Shown in pieces: positions 34,764-48,331 of a stretch of DNA of 64,000 nt. A program made the position numbers and the translations under genes. Below the pieces are notes generated by a model. That model did not search any database, was not told where the DNA came from, and saw only the letters and a list, made by a program, of their open reading frames with translations. Position 1 is the stretch's first letter. Each line of letters starts with the position of its first letter. Origin of the DNA: Anaeramoeba flamelloides (taxonomy: Eukaryota > Metamonada > Anaeramoebidae); contig JANTQA010000021.1 of NCBI GenBank assembly GCA_027625915.1, positions 310,001 through 374,000 of the forward strand, read 5' to 3'.

Positions 34764-35986
34764 CAAACTTTGTTTCTGTTAAAGGATATCCAAAAATATT
34801 CTAAATAAATATTAGTTTTGATAAATGACCCTTGAAATACAAAAAAAAAAAAATAAAAATAACAAATAAATAGAATAATACACATTAGAGAATATTTGTT
34901 ATTAATTATCGAGAAAAATAGATAAAAAAAAGAGAAAAGAAATATCCTTTCAATCAAAGAGGCCCAGTGAAAACGGAAATAAATAATTTTTTTTGGAATT
35001 AACAGACATAACATTGCTGATAAATGAGTGAAAAATATATAATTCAGACCAAAGTTGATATTTGAACAAAATAGATATTTTAAAAAAAATAAAATACTCA
35101 AAAACGTTTTTGGCCTATCACTTTAGAAAATATTCGTGTAAAATTTCTAAATTTGCTTGGAAAATTAAAATTTCTGACAATAAGATTTTTTCATAGTTAG
35201 CACCTTGATTTATAGAGAAATCACATATTCTCTATTCTCTGAAATTTAATTTCGTTTAATAAACATTTATTTCACTCAAATTGAATTTTTAAAAAATAAA
35301 AAAAAAACCTTTATAAAAATAATAAAAAGAAAACACAAACAAGAATAAAAAAAATTAACAAAATTAGATAAAATGATATTGATGTAAAATTGAAAATTTA
35401 TTTGGAGAAGACTTGATTAAACTCAGATACTTTTTTGGATTTATCCAATAAAAATGGGTATCCTTTTACTTAAACAATCAGGTTATTTATGTAAAATCTA
35501 AAGGATTAAAATTATTTGTAATCTTTTGAAAACAGCAAAAATGTTCTTTTTGATCTTCCATCAATTATCTAATAAATTTTCAATAGAACTCAAACTGATT
35601 TTTATACAAACATTACAACACTTGCAATAATAGCATAAAAGTATTTTTTTTTACTTGGTGACTATATATCTTGTGACTAATAAAAAATTATTGCAAAATA
35701 ATAATATATCAAAAAAATACAGAAAAAAATAAAAAACAGAAAAAAAGAAAAAAGAAAAAGATAAAAAATGATTTCAAAATTGAAATATCCAAAATAATTT
35801 TTACTTTTGATACCCATTCAAATCATTTAAATATATAATAAATCATAAATTTATCAAAAAATTCATGAATTTTTCAGATATTGATTGTTCAAATCATCAA
35901 ATAAAAAAAATTTGTTGAATTTAATAATAAACTATGATTTTTTCCCAGTTTTAATTAATTTAGAAACCTTGTTATTAAATAATGCT

Positions 35987-35988
<2 letters not shown>

Positions 35989-36033
<45 letters not shown>

Positions 36034-36043
36034 ACACACACAC

Positions 36044-36139
<96 letters not shown>
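35989..36139. repeat. Compound (CA)n-(TA)n-(CA)n microsatellite
   Basis: Two CA blocks flank a TA block, followed by a CTAT/TA tail to about 36181. The three-block symmetry makes it an alternating purine-pyrimidine stretch of about 150 bp, a strong candidate for Z-DNA or cruciform extrusion and for length change. Confidence 0.95.
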
Positions 36140-36141
<2 letters not shown>

Positions 36142-36639
36142 TTTATATCTATCTATCTATATATATATATATATATATATTTAAATCGCCTATAACTATA
36201 TTTAACTGATTTGTATATTTCAATTTGACTTCTTAAAATAAAAATTATCTACCAAACAACATTTTCAATAGGTAATGTGTAAAAGTTATTTTTTTCTAAT
36301 ATTATATTATTTTCTTTTAAATTTTCACTATTTCTTATCTCTTATATCAAACTGTGGATATTTAGAGAAAAAAACCGAATATTGAAACACTGTTTTGATA
36401 AATAAGTAATAAATAGAACAAAAAATTCAAATCTCAATTTTGATTGTAAGGAAATAAAATGTTCTATCTTATATATCTAGATTGTAAACTTGTTAAGAAT
36501 TGGACTATTATGAAAATCAAAAAATTATCAATAGAATTTCCTAACTTTTATAATGTTAGTGGAAGCTTTAAAAAGGTTTCAAACTATTTTATTTTCAACA
36601 AAAATTTCCAAATTTTTCGATCTAAATTATTTATTCTAT

Positions 36640-37322
36640 TTTTTCTCATTTTTGTTTTCTTTTTTGTTTTCATTTTCTTTTTCAAATTTATATTTATTTT
36701 TTTTTGAAAAATTTTTCTTTTTCTTTTTTTTTTCAATTTCTTTTTTTTTTGTAAAAGATCAGGTGGAAAAAAAAAAGATCTTTGAAAATATAATTCGTCA
36801 TTTAGATAATTGGTATAAATAAAATGCATTTTAAAATAAATTAAAGTATCAGCAAAAAATCTTCCCAATAACCTTGTTTCTGTGAAATTTCACTACTTCT
36901 ATTTTACAATTAATAAATGAAAAATTTTAATACAAGTTACCCAAATATTTTTGTAATTGCTAATCGAATAAATCCTAAAAAACTTCCTAAAGTCAATTAG
37001 AAATGTTATTTCTGTAAATTTAAGTAATTTCCTTTATAGAACTTTGATATCAATCGGAATTATGATAATTTGATTCCAAGAGTACTAAAAAATCTGTAAT
37101 ATTAATTTGTATAATTGTAATTCACTTTTTTTTAATTTTTGATTTGATTTTTTTTGATAAAAAAACTATCTGTTTTTTAAATGTTTAGAATGATTTGTAG
37201 TGAATTATAAAGAATATTTATGAACTAATTCTTCATTTTTCTTGAATACAAAAGGATGTATATATATACCAATTTATTATTTCAGGCGAGATATAATTTT
37301 TGAAATGGGGATTAGAGTGGTA
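36640..37322 (+). repeat. Dispersed repeat, copy 2
   Basis: Partner of 8510-9095. The same blocks occur in the same order, with a shorter T-tract and the AAAAGATCAGGTGG and CTTGAATACAAAAGG blocks well kept. Confidence 0.65.
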
Positions 37323-37777
37323 GGTATTTAATAATAAATCTTGATTTTTGTATTGTAGTTTTTGAATTATTTTTTTTATTAAAATTCTACTTAATTACCT
37401 TAAAAAATAATAATTTTTTTAAAATCCCCAATAAAACCAAAGTTCAAGAAATATTCAAATTGTAAAGCCAAAAACCAAATTTTTTATTTACTTACTTTTT
37501 GTTCATCTAACAATATTTAATTTGGATTTCAGAAAAAATACAAATAAATTGTTACAAAATATTTTTCAAAACAATGCTAAAAATTTTTACAAAGTTGAAG
37601 ATAAATCATCTAATACCCAAAATAACAAATTCACACTCAAAAAACAAGACATTCTTTTTTCGAATATCAGTGATTGTAAACCTTAAGAGCCCAACATTAG
37701 ATATTAATCCAGTTTGAGAACTTATACAATTGAAATCTCTTTGACCAACTTTATATTGTAATAAATCATTTTTTGTT

Positions 37778-40700
37778 ATGATTTTCAAATCAAATATTTT
37801 TTTTTATGTTATTAACTTATTCTTGATAACAACATGTTCTGGGGTGCACTTGGAAAAGAGCAAAATAGTCAAATCTAACCACAATTTAATTACACATGAA
37901 TTTGAAAAATTAGGTTCTGCAGAATTCAAAGTATCTTATGTGAAAGTAGGCCTTTTTTTTTTTTCAGTTCTTGATCTCTAATTTAATAGAAGAAAAAACT
38001 CACATCAATATTTACAAACATTTCAAACAATTTAACATCCTTTAAACATTTTAAAATGTTTCAAACATTACAACAAGAAAAACAATGATAACACATAACC
38101 TAAAATATAGAAGAAGAAAATAAAAGTTTTTTTTTTTGAAACACCCAAACAAACAAAACACAAATAAAAAATGAAAATAATGAGACCTTTAAAAAATTGG
38201 TTGTTTCCTTTAACAAAATAAAACCTAATGTTGAAACGACTTATTCCTAAAGAAGATCTAAAAAAAGCAAGAAGGGGAACTTCATTTTTTCATCCTGAAG
38301 AGATTGTTGTAATACTGTTATTAGGAGTATAAATGGGAAAAAATTTTCACTTCATTTACTTATTTTTCTTTTTTAAATAGAAGTTTTCAAATAATTAAGT
38401 TGCAATTTGTGGCTTTTATTGAAAAAGTAAAGAATTGAAAATTAGATGCAAATTTTTCCCCTTTAAAATTCAAATACCATTAAATCGTTTACAACTATCT
38501 TTCTAGAAAAATGTACTTCTCTTCAATCAGACCATTTTGAAGCTATATTGAAATAACAAGGAATTTTTTCCTTCAATCGTTTTTTCGATTTAAGGGATTA
38601 ACGTCTACCAAGCAGAAGACTAGGAACAAAATATGTTGTTGTTGGGCCTAACCACATTAGTGCTACATTGTTCAAATGTCTCTAAAAAATCGATTAGTCA
38701 AGTAGTAATATTGTTGATCTCATCAATTAAAAAATGATCTATGTATTAGTAAAAAACCGAAAACAATTTCAGAATAAAATCTGCATTTAGCCATAAATTT
38801 AAATTTTAAGTTGTCAATATTCTGACTCCAAAGTTGTAAAATATCTTTCTTAAATTAATCTCACGAAATGTAGCTTTGTTGCTAAAAAATTTAATTTATC
38901 TCAAAAAAAAGTAAATAATTAACGAATAATAGATTTTGACAAATTATTTCTGAAATCTTCCAAAATATATTGATGTCACAACTTGATTTTATAAAAATGA
39001 ATCAAAACTAACCAGTCTTTGGGGTTTTATGTTAATGATTATTGAGTTAATCTTAGAAATTAAAAAATTAAAAAAATAGTTACTTTTGAAAGTTCTAAAT
39101 CTAAATTATTAAATATCAGAATACTGTATTTTTGGGTTTCTATTTTTAGATTTCGAAAAGGAATTAAAAAACATTTTTGCAAAATGAAACTTTTTTAATT
39201 GTGATCCTTAGTAAAAAATTCAACAATTTATTGTACAATAAGATTTATAATAGATTTTTTAGGGCTATTTGCGCCATGGTGCACTAATATCATTTACACA
39301 AAAGTACAACATACTTTGATTAAAGAGAAATCTATGGTGAAGCTAATCCCTTAAGGTTTACAATCCCTGGAATTTTAAAAAAGATTATCTTGTGTCAGGT
39401 GTAGTGACTTGTTAATTTGGTTCTTATCTGATCGATCTTAGACTTGGTTTGGGTTTTAAAAGTGAACCAAAATAGCAATTTTTGACAATTGATTTACAAA
39501 ATTATAAATTGAGTTTGAATAAAGATTTTATTGATTCTAATGTTAAGTAACTTTGTAAAATAAGTTGATCCTCGAAACATTTTTGTAAAGAAATTTTTTG
39601 AAAGTCAAGTTATTGAATTTAAAAAAAGAGGGAAATAGAACTAATCGTTGAGTAAAAAAAAGTAAAACAGAAAAAAAAGATCAAAACAATTTTTAATTGT
39701 AAGCATTAATAGAACCTGAAAATAAAACGTAAAATCATTTCAAAGAATAAACAAATTAACCCCAAAGAATAATCCATTATATTATTATCAATCAAATCAA
39801 CCAATACATGATTTAGATCTACTGTTTATATTGAAATTTGAGGATTTGTTTCTGAGATCTCAAAAAAAGTTATTTTTTTAACAAATGATTTCATAATAAG
39901 ATCAATCAAAGAAAAATATAGACAAAAAGACTGTATTAGAAAAAGCTGTTATTGTGTTGAATCCACCATTTGTTGTTTTAAATCATTTATTTTTTCTTTT
40001 TTAATTGATCTTCCTTTTTTTCAGGTTCTATTAATTTTTTCTGAAACAAAAATCGTCTTGAACTTTTTTAACTGTTTAACTTTTTCTCCTCAATGGTAAT
40101 ACCCCTTTCACCAAAAAATTGTACCATTTTTTTTTTTTCTGTATTAAATATTTTGATTTTTATTTGAAAAACAAGAATATGTTCTCAAAATGTTACGAAT
40201 CTAAATTACAAATGGGTTAAATCATTTACTAAATATTCTTTTTTGAAAACAAGTTTTGTTTTATTTTTTGTTGATACACAATAAATGATAAATGATTAAC
40301 TTTTTCAGAAGAAATTTTACTTACCAAAATAAACAAAAAAAATTCAATCGGGATATAAACAAAACTATTTAATTATTTAAAATTCTCTTTTCAAATCAAA
40401 ACTAAAATAATAAATTACCAAATTTATTTTGGAATTAAATTTCAATTTTTTAATAATTTATTTTACTGAAAAATTTTTAAACAACATTTTGCTTAAAAAA
40501 AGAATTTTTTTTTGAAAGAGCAATGAATTTTTCCAATTTGATATATATATAAATACTAAGTATTATAATTATCTATTTAAGTCACGTTATACCATAAAAC
40601 AGATTTTTATCCAATTTAATTAACTAAACTATATTCCAAAATTTTTGACACAGTTTAAACTGTGGAATAAACATCAATATTGAACTTTAACATTCAATTT

Positions 40701-43700
40701 GGAAAGAATTTTGATTTTACAAACTATTTCATTTTTTATCTTTTTTGTTTTGTTTTAATTTCCTTTTTTTGTAGTTACGCAATCTGTTTCGTTTGATCTG
40801 GATTTTTTTTTTTCGATGGTTGATATAAGGTTAGTGTTGAGTTTGTTAAATTGGAAAATCACATACAATTGGTAGATTGTATCTTATCATTTGATCGATC
40901 AACAATTGTTGGTGAAATTTCAACAAATTAACCAATACATTTTTTGTTCAGCTGTTTTCATTATTTTGTACACACCAATTTTTATTTTTGAGTTTTATAT
41001 TTTTTTCTTTTATTATGATTAAAATGATTACTTATTAAAACATTAATACTGGGTAACTTAAATGTTGTTTTATATTAAGTTTGGAAAAATACAATAAATT
41101 GTTTTTTTTTTTTTGCCTATTTTTGATTTTGTGTTTGTCCAAATATTTGGAATGGGGTTTATATATTAAATATACCAACTTTATAATTATTCACCCAAAT
41201 CATTTAATATCAAAAAATGAACTTTTAAACATTTGCTTAATTTCTCAAAAAAAAAATTGGAAACATCCAACGATAATTCGTATCTATATTTTCATATTTT
41301 TTTATTTTCTATTAATTTGATAGAAAACATATATATTGGAAATGGAAGTTTAATACCAATATCAGCACTTGCTTTAAAGTTTATATGTATTAGGATTATT
41401 ATAAATGGGCAATATTGATATTTTTTTAATAAAATATTTGAATATTTTTATTATTTGTTAATCCTTTATTGTAAAAATTGAGCTTCAGTCTATATTATAA
41501 ATATTATTTATTGAACAGTTACTAAAAATTGTTATTGTTTCCATGGATTGATTACTTGAAAACTTTGATTTTTAATCAAATTAAAAATTTATGTTCACTT
41601 CTTTCAAGTTAAAAATACTTTTTGTTTATTGTTTCTTTTAGAAAAAATACGAAAATTACTTGTCTCTTAAAGACTAACAATCAATATATTATTAATATTC
41701 GAACGTTAATTACTGAAAAAAAAAAAAAAAAACATAAATAACAATAATTGTGAATTCTAATTCTTCTTCCTTTTAACCATTATATATCAACTAACCAATA
41801 CAATAGTTGGACCCAATTGAAGAAAAAGTACCCAGACCTTCAAATTATGATATTGCACTTGTAATTAAAAAAGTACAAGATTTTGATAATTGTGGCTTTG
41901 ATTTTCAATCGAATTTGCCTTGTTGGAAATTTCATGAAATTGAACAAGAAGATATGTTTGTGATTAAAAGGGATAAGAGACAGTGGAAAAGGGGCTTTTA
42001 TACGAACATTACAATTCAAGAAGATGGATTATACCAGATTTTCTTTTTAAATTGTGTCGAGGAAACATCAATTTCCTTTAAAATGGATACTGATTTACAT
42101 TTCAACGGGAATTATCTTTCTTCTACAAAAAGTCAATTCTTATTAATTTATTTAACTTTACTTATTATATACTTCCTGTTACTGCTTTTTTCATGGAAAT
42201 TTTTGAAAAGGCGAGTTCTACCCCAATTTTTAATAGTTCCAAACTTATTTATTTTTTTCCTATTATTGGTTAAACTGGCGAATCTATTTATCAAAGCATT
42301 GTATTACATACAATTAAAGAAATCAGAACCATCAAATATTTTATATATCCTCTTCTATTCAATTCTCCCGTAAGCTCTTTTTCTTTATTTAATTCTTTTT
42401 ATTCCAAGGTTACTTTTTTTTTTGTTTTTAAATTAATAAAAAAAAACAAAAAAATCAAGATATAAAAAACATAATAATATATTTTTTTGGGCATACTATT
42501 AATTATAAAATTGGTCAAATTATATTTTTTGTATTTGCGAAGAGTGTCTTGATTAATTTCATTGATATGATGGTTTTAAAATTTTTAATGGTTTTGAGAG
42601 TAAAAAGCAAAAATATTATTTTTTGATATGTTTGTATTCAATTTTTTAAACTGTCTTAAGTTTAAAAAAATTTTTAATCACCAATACTAAATACTTTTAA
42701 AAATTTGTCCAAAGCTAGTTTTAACCACCAAGTTTCATTTAAAAATATTTTATACCTTAAATCATTTGACATAGGTGACTCGAGTTTTTTACCAGTCTTA
42801 CTTCTTTTTCTTTCTTTTTATAAAATTATAACCTAAATACCCTAACAGACTATCCAAATGACTACTAATCTACCCTGACTAGGGGGATTTTGTAAACTGA
42901 TTGCCAATAAATTCCAATGAAGAAATACTATTTTTGAAAAATTGAGAATTTGACCAATTTTGATAATTAATAATATTCCCAGTATTGCAAATTACATATT
43001 TTAATAATTTGAACTATTGCCGTGGAAGGCTTACCCCTTGATTAAGATTTCTAAAATACGGTTAAAATAAAGAGTATAAAAAAACAAGAAAAAAAAAAAA
43101 TGAAGAAAAAACAATGAAGAAATAAGAAAAATAGAGAATTTAATCATTTTTGAAAATTTATGATTTACAAGAAAAATGTTTAGAGATCCAAATTTATTTT
43201 GATTTGAGGTACTTTTTCCTTCTAGCATATTGAGCCATATTGACCAGTAAATATTCTATAGCAATTCCATGAATTTCCTTACTGTTCATTTTTCCAATAA
43301 TTCATCTGTATCTTCATTATCAACCATCATAAAATCTAAATTTTAGATTTTTTAGAGTTTTTTTTTTCATTACTTTCAGGTTTTTCATATATTTTAAACA
43401 TACCCAATAATTAGTGATCGACATCCTCAATATTTTTTATATTGAAAATTGGTATACTTTAGAATCTACCCCCCTTCGATTTTATTTCTTTATCTATTTT
43501 AAGCTATTTCCAAGAAAGTGGGGCAAATATATTTTAAAATATATTTATGTAACTAATTCTTCAAAAAAGGATTTAAATTTATAAAATCATTAACCACCAT
43601 TTATAGATTCTTGATAATAATTCAATTTGTCTCTTAGTATTGTATTGCAGAAATAAAATATATTAAAATTTAGGATCTCGATTTTATCTGATATTTTTTA

Positions 43701-46487
43701 TGGTAAAAATTGGTATTTATTATTTTCTTTTTGATCGAAAAAAATATTTTCATTACTTGTATAATCTCAACAAAATTTACAATATAATTAAAAATATATA
43801 ACTGCGTTTTCGTGTTTAAAAAATCATTTGTTCCCTTTCCATATTTCCGGTTTTTTATTGAAATTGGTCGTACATTGCTTTAATCAAAAAAAGTGCTATT
43901 TTTTTTTTCATTTTTTGGGAATATTTCAACTAACATGCTTTGAATTAAATACATAAGTGGTTGATTTAATCGGTATAAATATTAAACTTAATTTGGTATA
44001 GTTGATTAATGATTACCATCACTAAAAAAGATTATTTTTTATGAAATGTAAAAAAAATGACCCACTTTTTTGGAAATACCTTATATGTATTTTTATTTAA
44101 AACTTTTTTAAAATACTTTTGGTTTGAATAGAGCTGTTGATGACTTTCAGAAAAAGTATGACTGTTTGATCACTAAAGTTGTCTGTAAATTGGCTAATTT
44201 TGAGTTATCTTTTTAATTTCCAGTTTCACTCCTACCTTCTGGGGATTCTACACTGTCTTGAATTTTTTTATAGTTAGTCTAATTAGGTTTTATTGGATCT
44301 AGTCTTCATTAATGTTTTTTCTGGTCAATTTTTTCTCTTTCATCCTTATAAATTATTTGTTAGATGGATAATTCTAGTGATTTTATTTTTTTGTTAATAT
44401 TATCTTTACTTCTTTAGAATCATATCTCGGATGGAATAAGTCTAGTTTCTCATTTTAGTATGCATATGTGTATACGAACTGAACTTTTATTAAAGCTTTA
44501 TTATAAATATATATATATCACAAGTATAAAGATTTTTTTGAGTTACTTAAACAAGTTTTAAACGTGTGAGCGACGCATAAAAATCATTTGTCTGATATAT
44601 AAATATGTATTAATCAAAACACAAAAAAATTAGGCAAATTGATCTAATTTGGAATTGGTAAAAAAGTTAAATTTTGGCCACTGTTCTTCCCCAACTACTA
44701 ATTTTTTTTAAAAAAATTCATTCTTTTTCGCATTTTTTAAAGAGTTTACAATTTTCAAGAGTTTTTCACCAAAAATCTACTTTGTGCTGTTTTGGTGTTT
44801 TCTAAATAGAAAAATAAACTATTTTCATAATTTTAAAAGCAAAACCACCCACTTATTTGGTAAATCGCGAATTCCCATTATTTTACAAGGTTTTTAAGGT
44901 AATTACGCCTTAGATGTATATAATTTTTTTTTTAATTTTTTTCTTTTGCATTTTTTCACATCTGAGAAACGAAAAGTATGATTTCATAAGAATTCAAGAA
45001 CATTTTCAAAAAATAAAAAAATTAAACTATGAATGGAACTGAAAAACATGTAAAAAATTCAAAAAAACGCGATTTTATAAGTCTTCCGTGATTTTAAAAC
45101 CAAAAATTGTACTATATATGATATATTTATATATATAAACACCATTCCAAAAATTTAAACACACCCAAAATCTAAAATAGACAAAAAAAAAATCACAATT
45201 TATTATATTTTTCCAAACATAATATTAAACCACATTTAAGTTACCCAGTATTAATGTTTTAATCACTAATCATTTTAATCAAAATAAAAGAAAAAAATAT
45301 AAAACAAAAAAAATAAAAATCTGTGTTTCCAAAATAATGAAACCAGTGGAAAAAACAATGTATTGGTTAATTTGTTGAAATTTCACCAATAATTATTGAT
45401 CGATCAAATGATAAGATAAGATCAACTAATTTTATGTGGATTTTTCTATTTATACAACTCAACAGAAACATTCTATTAATTATTGGGAAAATTTTTTCCA
45501 GATCTAATGAAATAGGATTCGGTAACAGGAAAAAATGAAATGAAAACAAAACAAAAAAGACAAAAAATGAAATTGTTTGTAAAATCAAAATTATCCCCAA
45601 ATTGAATATAAAGTCCAGTATTGTTATTCTTTTAACTTGTTTTAACTGTGTCCAAATTTTTGGAATTTAGCTTGTAATAATTTATTATTCAGATTTTATA
45701 GAAAAAAGTTTCATCATAATTTAGAATAAAAATTATAGAAACTAAATTTTTTCAACAAAAAAAAAAAAAAAAAGAAAAAATAACCGAATAAATTCTTCTA
45801 AAAATTCTTGTTTTTATTGCTATTATTATTAATAATAATCCTCTTTATTTATCTTATTCTGTTTCCACAATTTTATTCTCCTCTTTTTTTTTTTTTTTTT
45901 TTTGATCCTTTTTAATTCATAGTTTTAATGGGATATTTGTTTTGGGTATAGTTTTTTTAATAGTGTTTATAAAAAAACAAAAAATAAACGAAATATCTTC
46001 ATTGATATTAAATGCATTAGTATTTATTTTTTTGATCCAAATCACAATTCATATTTTTCACGAAATTATTTTGGACAAATATTGGTATTTCCGTGGCCAC
46101 ATAACAAGATTAAATTTTGTTTCAATAATTGATTTAATTGTTATTTTACTTACCTTTCTCAACTTTTGGTTGATCAAAAAAACAATAAAATCGCAAATCT
46201 ACAAAAAAAATTTAGTTAAAGGTGGAAAAACCTTTATTATGAATGAGAAATATCTCAAACATTGGTTTCAAAAAGTTAATAGATTTAAACAAATATACAT
46301 CTTTTTAATTATTTCCTACTTTATACCTTTTATTATTGGTGAATTTTCAATTGAAAAATTAAATCATAAATATTATTGGATTTTTGATTTCGTCTCAGAA
46401 ATTTGTACATTGATTATTTTAGGATTACCATTTCAGTGGTTGCCATATAGATTAAATATTCAACAAGACGACAAACACAAAGACTAA
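37778..46487 (+). CDS. GOST-type seven-membrane-span protein (GPR107/TMEM87-like), three exons
   Basis: Exons 37778-37945, 41807-42369 and 45923-46487 give 431 residues. Exon 1 has ATG, a signal peptide (about 1-21) and HLEKSKI...FEKLGSAEFKVSYV, like the start of GOST luminal domains. The junctions are phase 0 (GTAGGC donor, CAATAG acceptor) and CC|T (GTAAGC, TTCATAG). The luminal domain runs to about residue 160 and includes GLYQIFFLNC. Seven hydrophobic helices follow (first SQFLLIYLTLLIIYFLL; third split by intron 2 as YSILPFNGIFVLGIVF; last before LPFQWLPYR), then a short acidic tail. GOST proteins act in Golgi-to-membrane and endosome traffic. It is short compared with animal GPR107 (over 500 residues). 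The GPR107 versus TMEM87 branch is undecided. Both introns are far larger than is usual in this window. Confidence 0.75.
39644..40096. mobile_element. MITE family A, copy 3 (453 bp)
   Basis: TA-flanked (39642-39643, 40097-40098). The interior blocks match copy 1 (ATTATATTATTATCAATCAA, GAGATCTCAAAAA, AAGATCAATCAAAGAAAA). Ends are inverted but diverged (TCGTTGAGTAAAAAAAAGT against CATTGAGGAGAAAAAGT). Confidence 0.75.
40627..41159. mobile_element. MITE family B, copy 2 (533 bp)
   Basis: TA-flanked (40625-40626, 41160-41161). The inverted ends carry TTCCAAAATTTTTGACACAG and its relative at the right. It contains TTTGATCGATCAAC in the middle and a TGAAATTTCAACAAATT block common to the family. Lies in GOST intron 1. 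Confidence 0.85.
42370..45922 (+). other. 3.6-kb intron 2 of the GOST gene
   Basis: Bounded by GTAAGC and TTCATAG; it interrupts membrane span 3. It contains MITE B copy 3 in reverse orientation (45138-45667). The rest is AT-rich with no coding-like frame. Confidence 0.65.
45138..45667 (-). mobile_element. MITE family B, copy 3 (530 bp, reverse)
   Basis: TA-flanked (45136-45137, 45668-45669). Ends read ATTCCAAAAATTTAAACACA and the inverted TTCCAAAAATTTGGACACAG. The interior matches copy 2 as the complement, including TTGATCGATCAA. Lies in GOST intron 2. Confidence 0.85.
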
Positions 46488-46532
<45 letters not shown>

Positions 46533-48331
46533 GTTTTTAATACTGAATTTTTTTTTTATATTATTCCACTATTTTTTAAAATGGATGTTTTGGAGAAATA
46601 AACAACTAAAAAATGTGATTATTAAATGTTTTTTTTTTTTTTTTAGAATTTTATTTTTAAAATAAACAAGTTTATACCTTTGAAGAAAAGTAATAATTAT
46701 AAAGAGTGTTTATATATCATATTAATCAACAAGAATGAATTGAATTCTTCTCGATTAATATTCATTTTATATTAAAAAAATAAATTAAAAAATATGATTA
46801 TTACTTAAATCATTTATTTAAGGACTACCTTTGCAATTGAAATTCAAAAGTATTATCCATTTTAATCAGTATTTAATGGTTTGGTAATTCTCACAAATAT
46901 TTCTTCAGCAGGATCTCAGAAGTAAAAAATGAATATTATTCCCTAAATTGATCTCTGAACTTGTGCTTTCTGTGATTTCTGTGAAATGAAAAATACTATC
47001 GGAAAAATCGGGTCTTTGAGAAAATCTCATTCTGTGTCAATTTTTAAAAACCCTGGCATCTTGCTGAGAAGTTTCTATATTTGTTTTTCTTATGAAAGGG
47101 AGTTAAGTTGAGTGGATTTTAACAAATAACGTAGAAGGTCAAAATGGAAAGGATTAAACATTGTTGGTGAATGATCCTCTGTTATTTCCAAACAAGGAAA
47201 GATTTTGATAAAGGTGCTGCAAAGTATTTGGTATTTTATTGAATCCACTGAAATTCCATTTTCCAATAAAGAAAGATCATTCATTATCAATTTTAAATGA
47301 AACTGGAAATAAATTGTGTCAAGACAATTTTTTGAATTGCATAGTTGTTAAAGTTATCTTGTTTTTTTTTTTTTTTTTTTTATTTATTTTATTTAGGTAA
47401 GGATTTACAACAGAAGAAAGATGTTTCCAAAAAGAAAAATAAAAAGTAAATTTTTTCACAAGAGAATTAACTTATTAGTCGATCGTCTTCAGCAATTGAT
47501 ATTTTTCTTCAACTAACTCCAAACTATACCATTAACTCTTCTTCTTTTGTCCTGTTCATCTTTACTAGAAGGTGACCAATTGTATATTGGTCCTTTTCTC
47601 CCAAAAGTGTTCACCACCAACACACATCATGATCTAATAGCACTGTATCACATAAAAACAAAATTATCTCTTTTTAAAGTATTTTTTTAATTTTCAATTG
47701 TTTTGTATTGAAAATTCCCAATTCAGAAAAAAAAAAAAAAGGATCTCAATTTAAATTGTTGTTGTGGGAAATTGAAACCAAAGTTTAAGAAAACCAAACT
47801 AAAAGGATACACACCTTAAACTTCAGGAAGACTTTAACCTTGAAACAAAAAATTATTATTTTGTACATATACCTTTTGTGTCATTGAGTACAGTGAATTT
47901 GTTGCAAATTTATTTTGAATGTTACAATTAATTTTTGTTCATATTTAAACCAACTTTTTGTTAACTTTTGTAGTCATATTCAGGCATTTTAGTTTTTTTT
48001 CTTTTTGTTTTCAGTTATTTGAAAAATCCCTCAAAGTTTTCAAATTTAAAAAAAATGAAATTTCCATTTTGAAAATGGTGAACCTTTTCCTTTGAATTTA
48101 GATTTTATTCCTCAATTCTGTACAAAATTTTTTTTTACTTTAAAATGAACAATTCTACTAAAACTTGGAATAAATTACTTATAATGGGAACACTCTCTAA
48201 CTCTAAATCTGAGTCTTTTTGTGAAATAGTTCAATTCTTTTTTTTCGACTGATTTCTCCTTATTAATTTAGTTTTCATTTTTTTCCCAGTTCTTTTCTTT
48301 TGAGTAAATAATTTTTTTTTTTTTTTAACAA
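46488..48331. other. Intergenic stretch with possible gene relic on the minus strand
   Basis: Starts with a TA microsatellite directly after the GOST stop (46490-46527). On the minus strand 47090-47284 encodes about 65 residues from an ATG, of normal composition (segments FPCLEITEDHSP, FDLLRYLLKSTQL). Near 47520-47620 another minus frame reads FGRKGPIYNWSPSSKDEQDK. These may be exons of a decayed or unrecognised short gene; neither matches a family I know. Confidence 0.3.

Larger units (their letters stand above)
33632..37777. other. Intergenic stretch with MITE, microsatellite and dispersed repeat
   Basis: Holds MITE A copy 2 (34245-34763), a compound CA/TA/CA microsatellite (35989-36139) and dispersed repeat copy 2 (36640-37322). 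Nothing coding-like is seen until the signal-peptide exon at 37778. Confidence 0.5.
37946..41806 (+). other. 3.9-kb intron 1 of the GOST gene
   Basis: Bounded by GTAGGC and CAATAG. It holds MITE A copy 3 (39644-40096) and MITE B copy 2 (40627-41159). No in-phase exon with fitting sequence was found inside, though a small missed exon cannot be excluded (41590-41710 has a weak candidate). Confidence 0.55.

Noticed and set aside
35885-36209. Open frames of Thr-His or Tyr-Ile dipeptides
   Set aside because: Translation of the CA/TA microsatellite.
41081-41418. Hydrophobic frames just upstream of GOST exon 2, a possible signal-peptide exon
   Set aside because: The first starts inside MITE B copy 2. 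Neither has a fitting donor or phase, while 37778-37945 has ATG, signal peptide, family-like sequence and the right phase.
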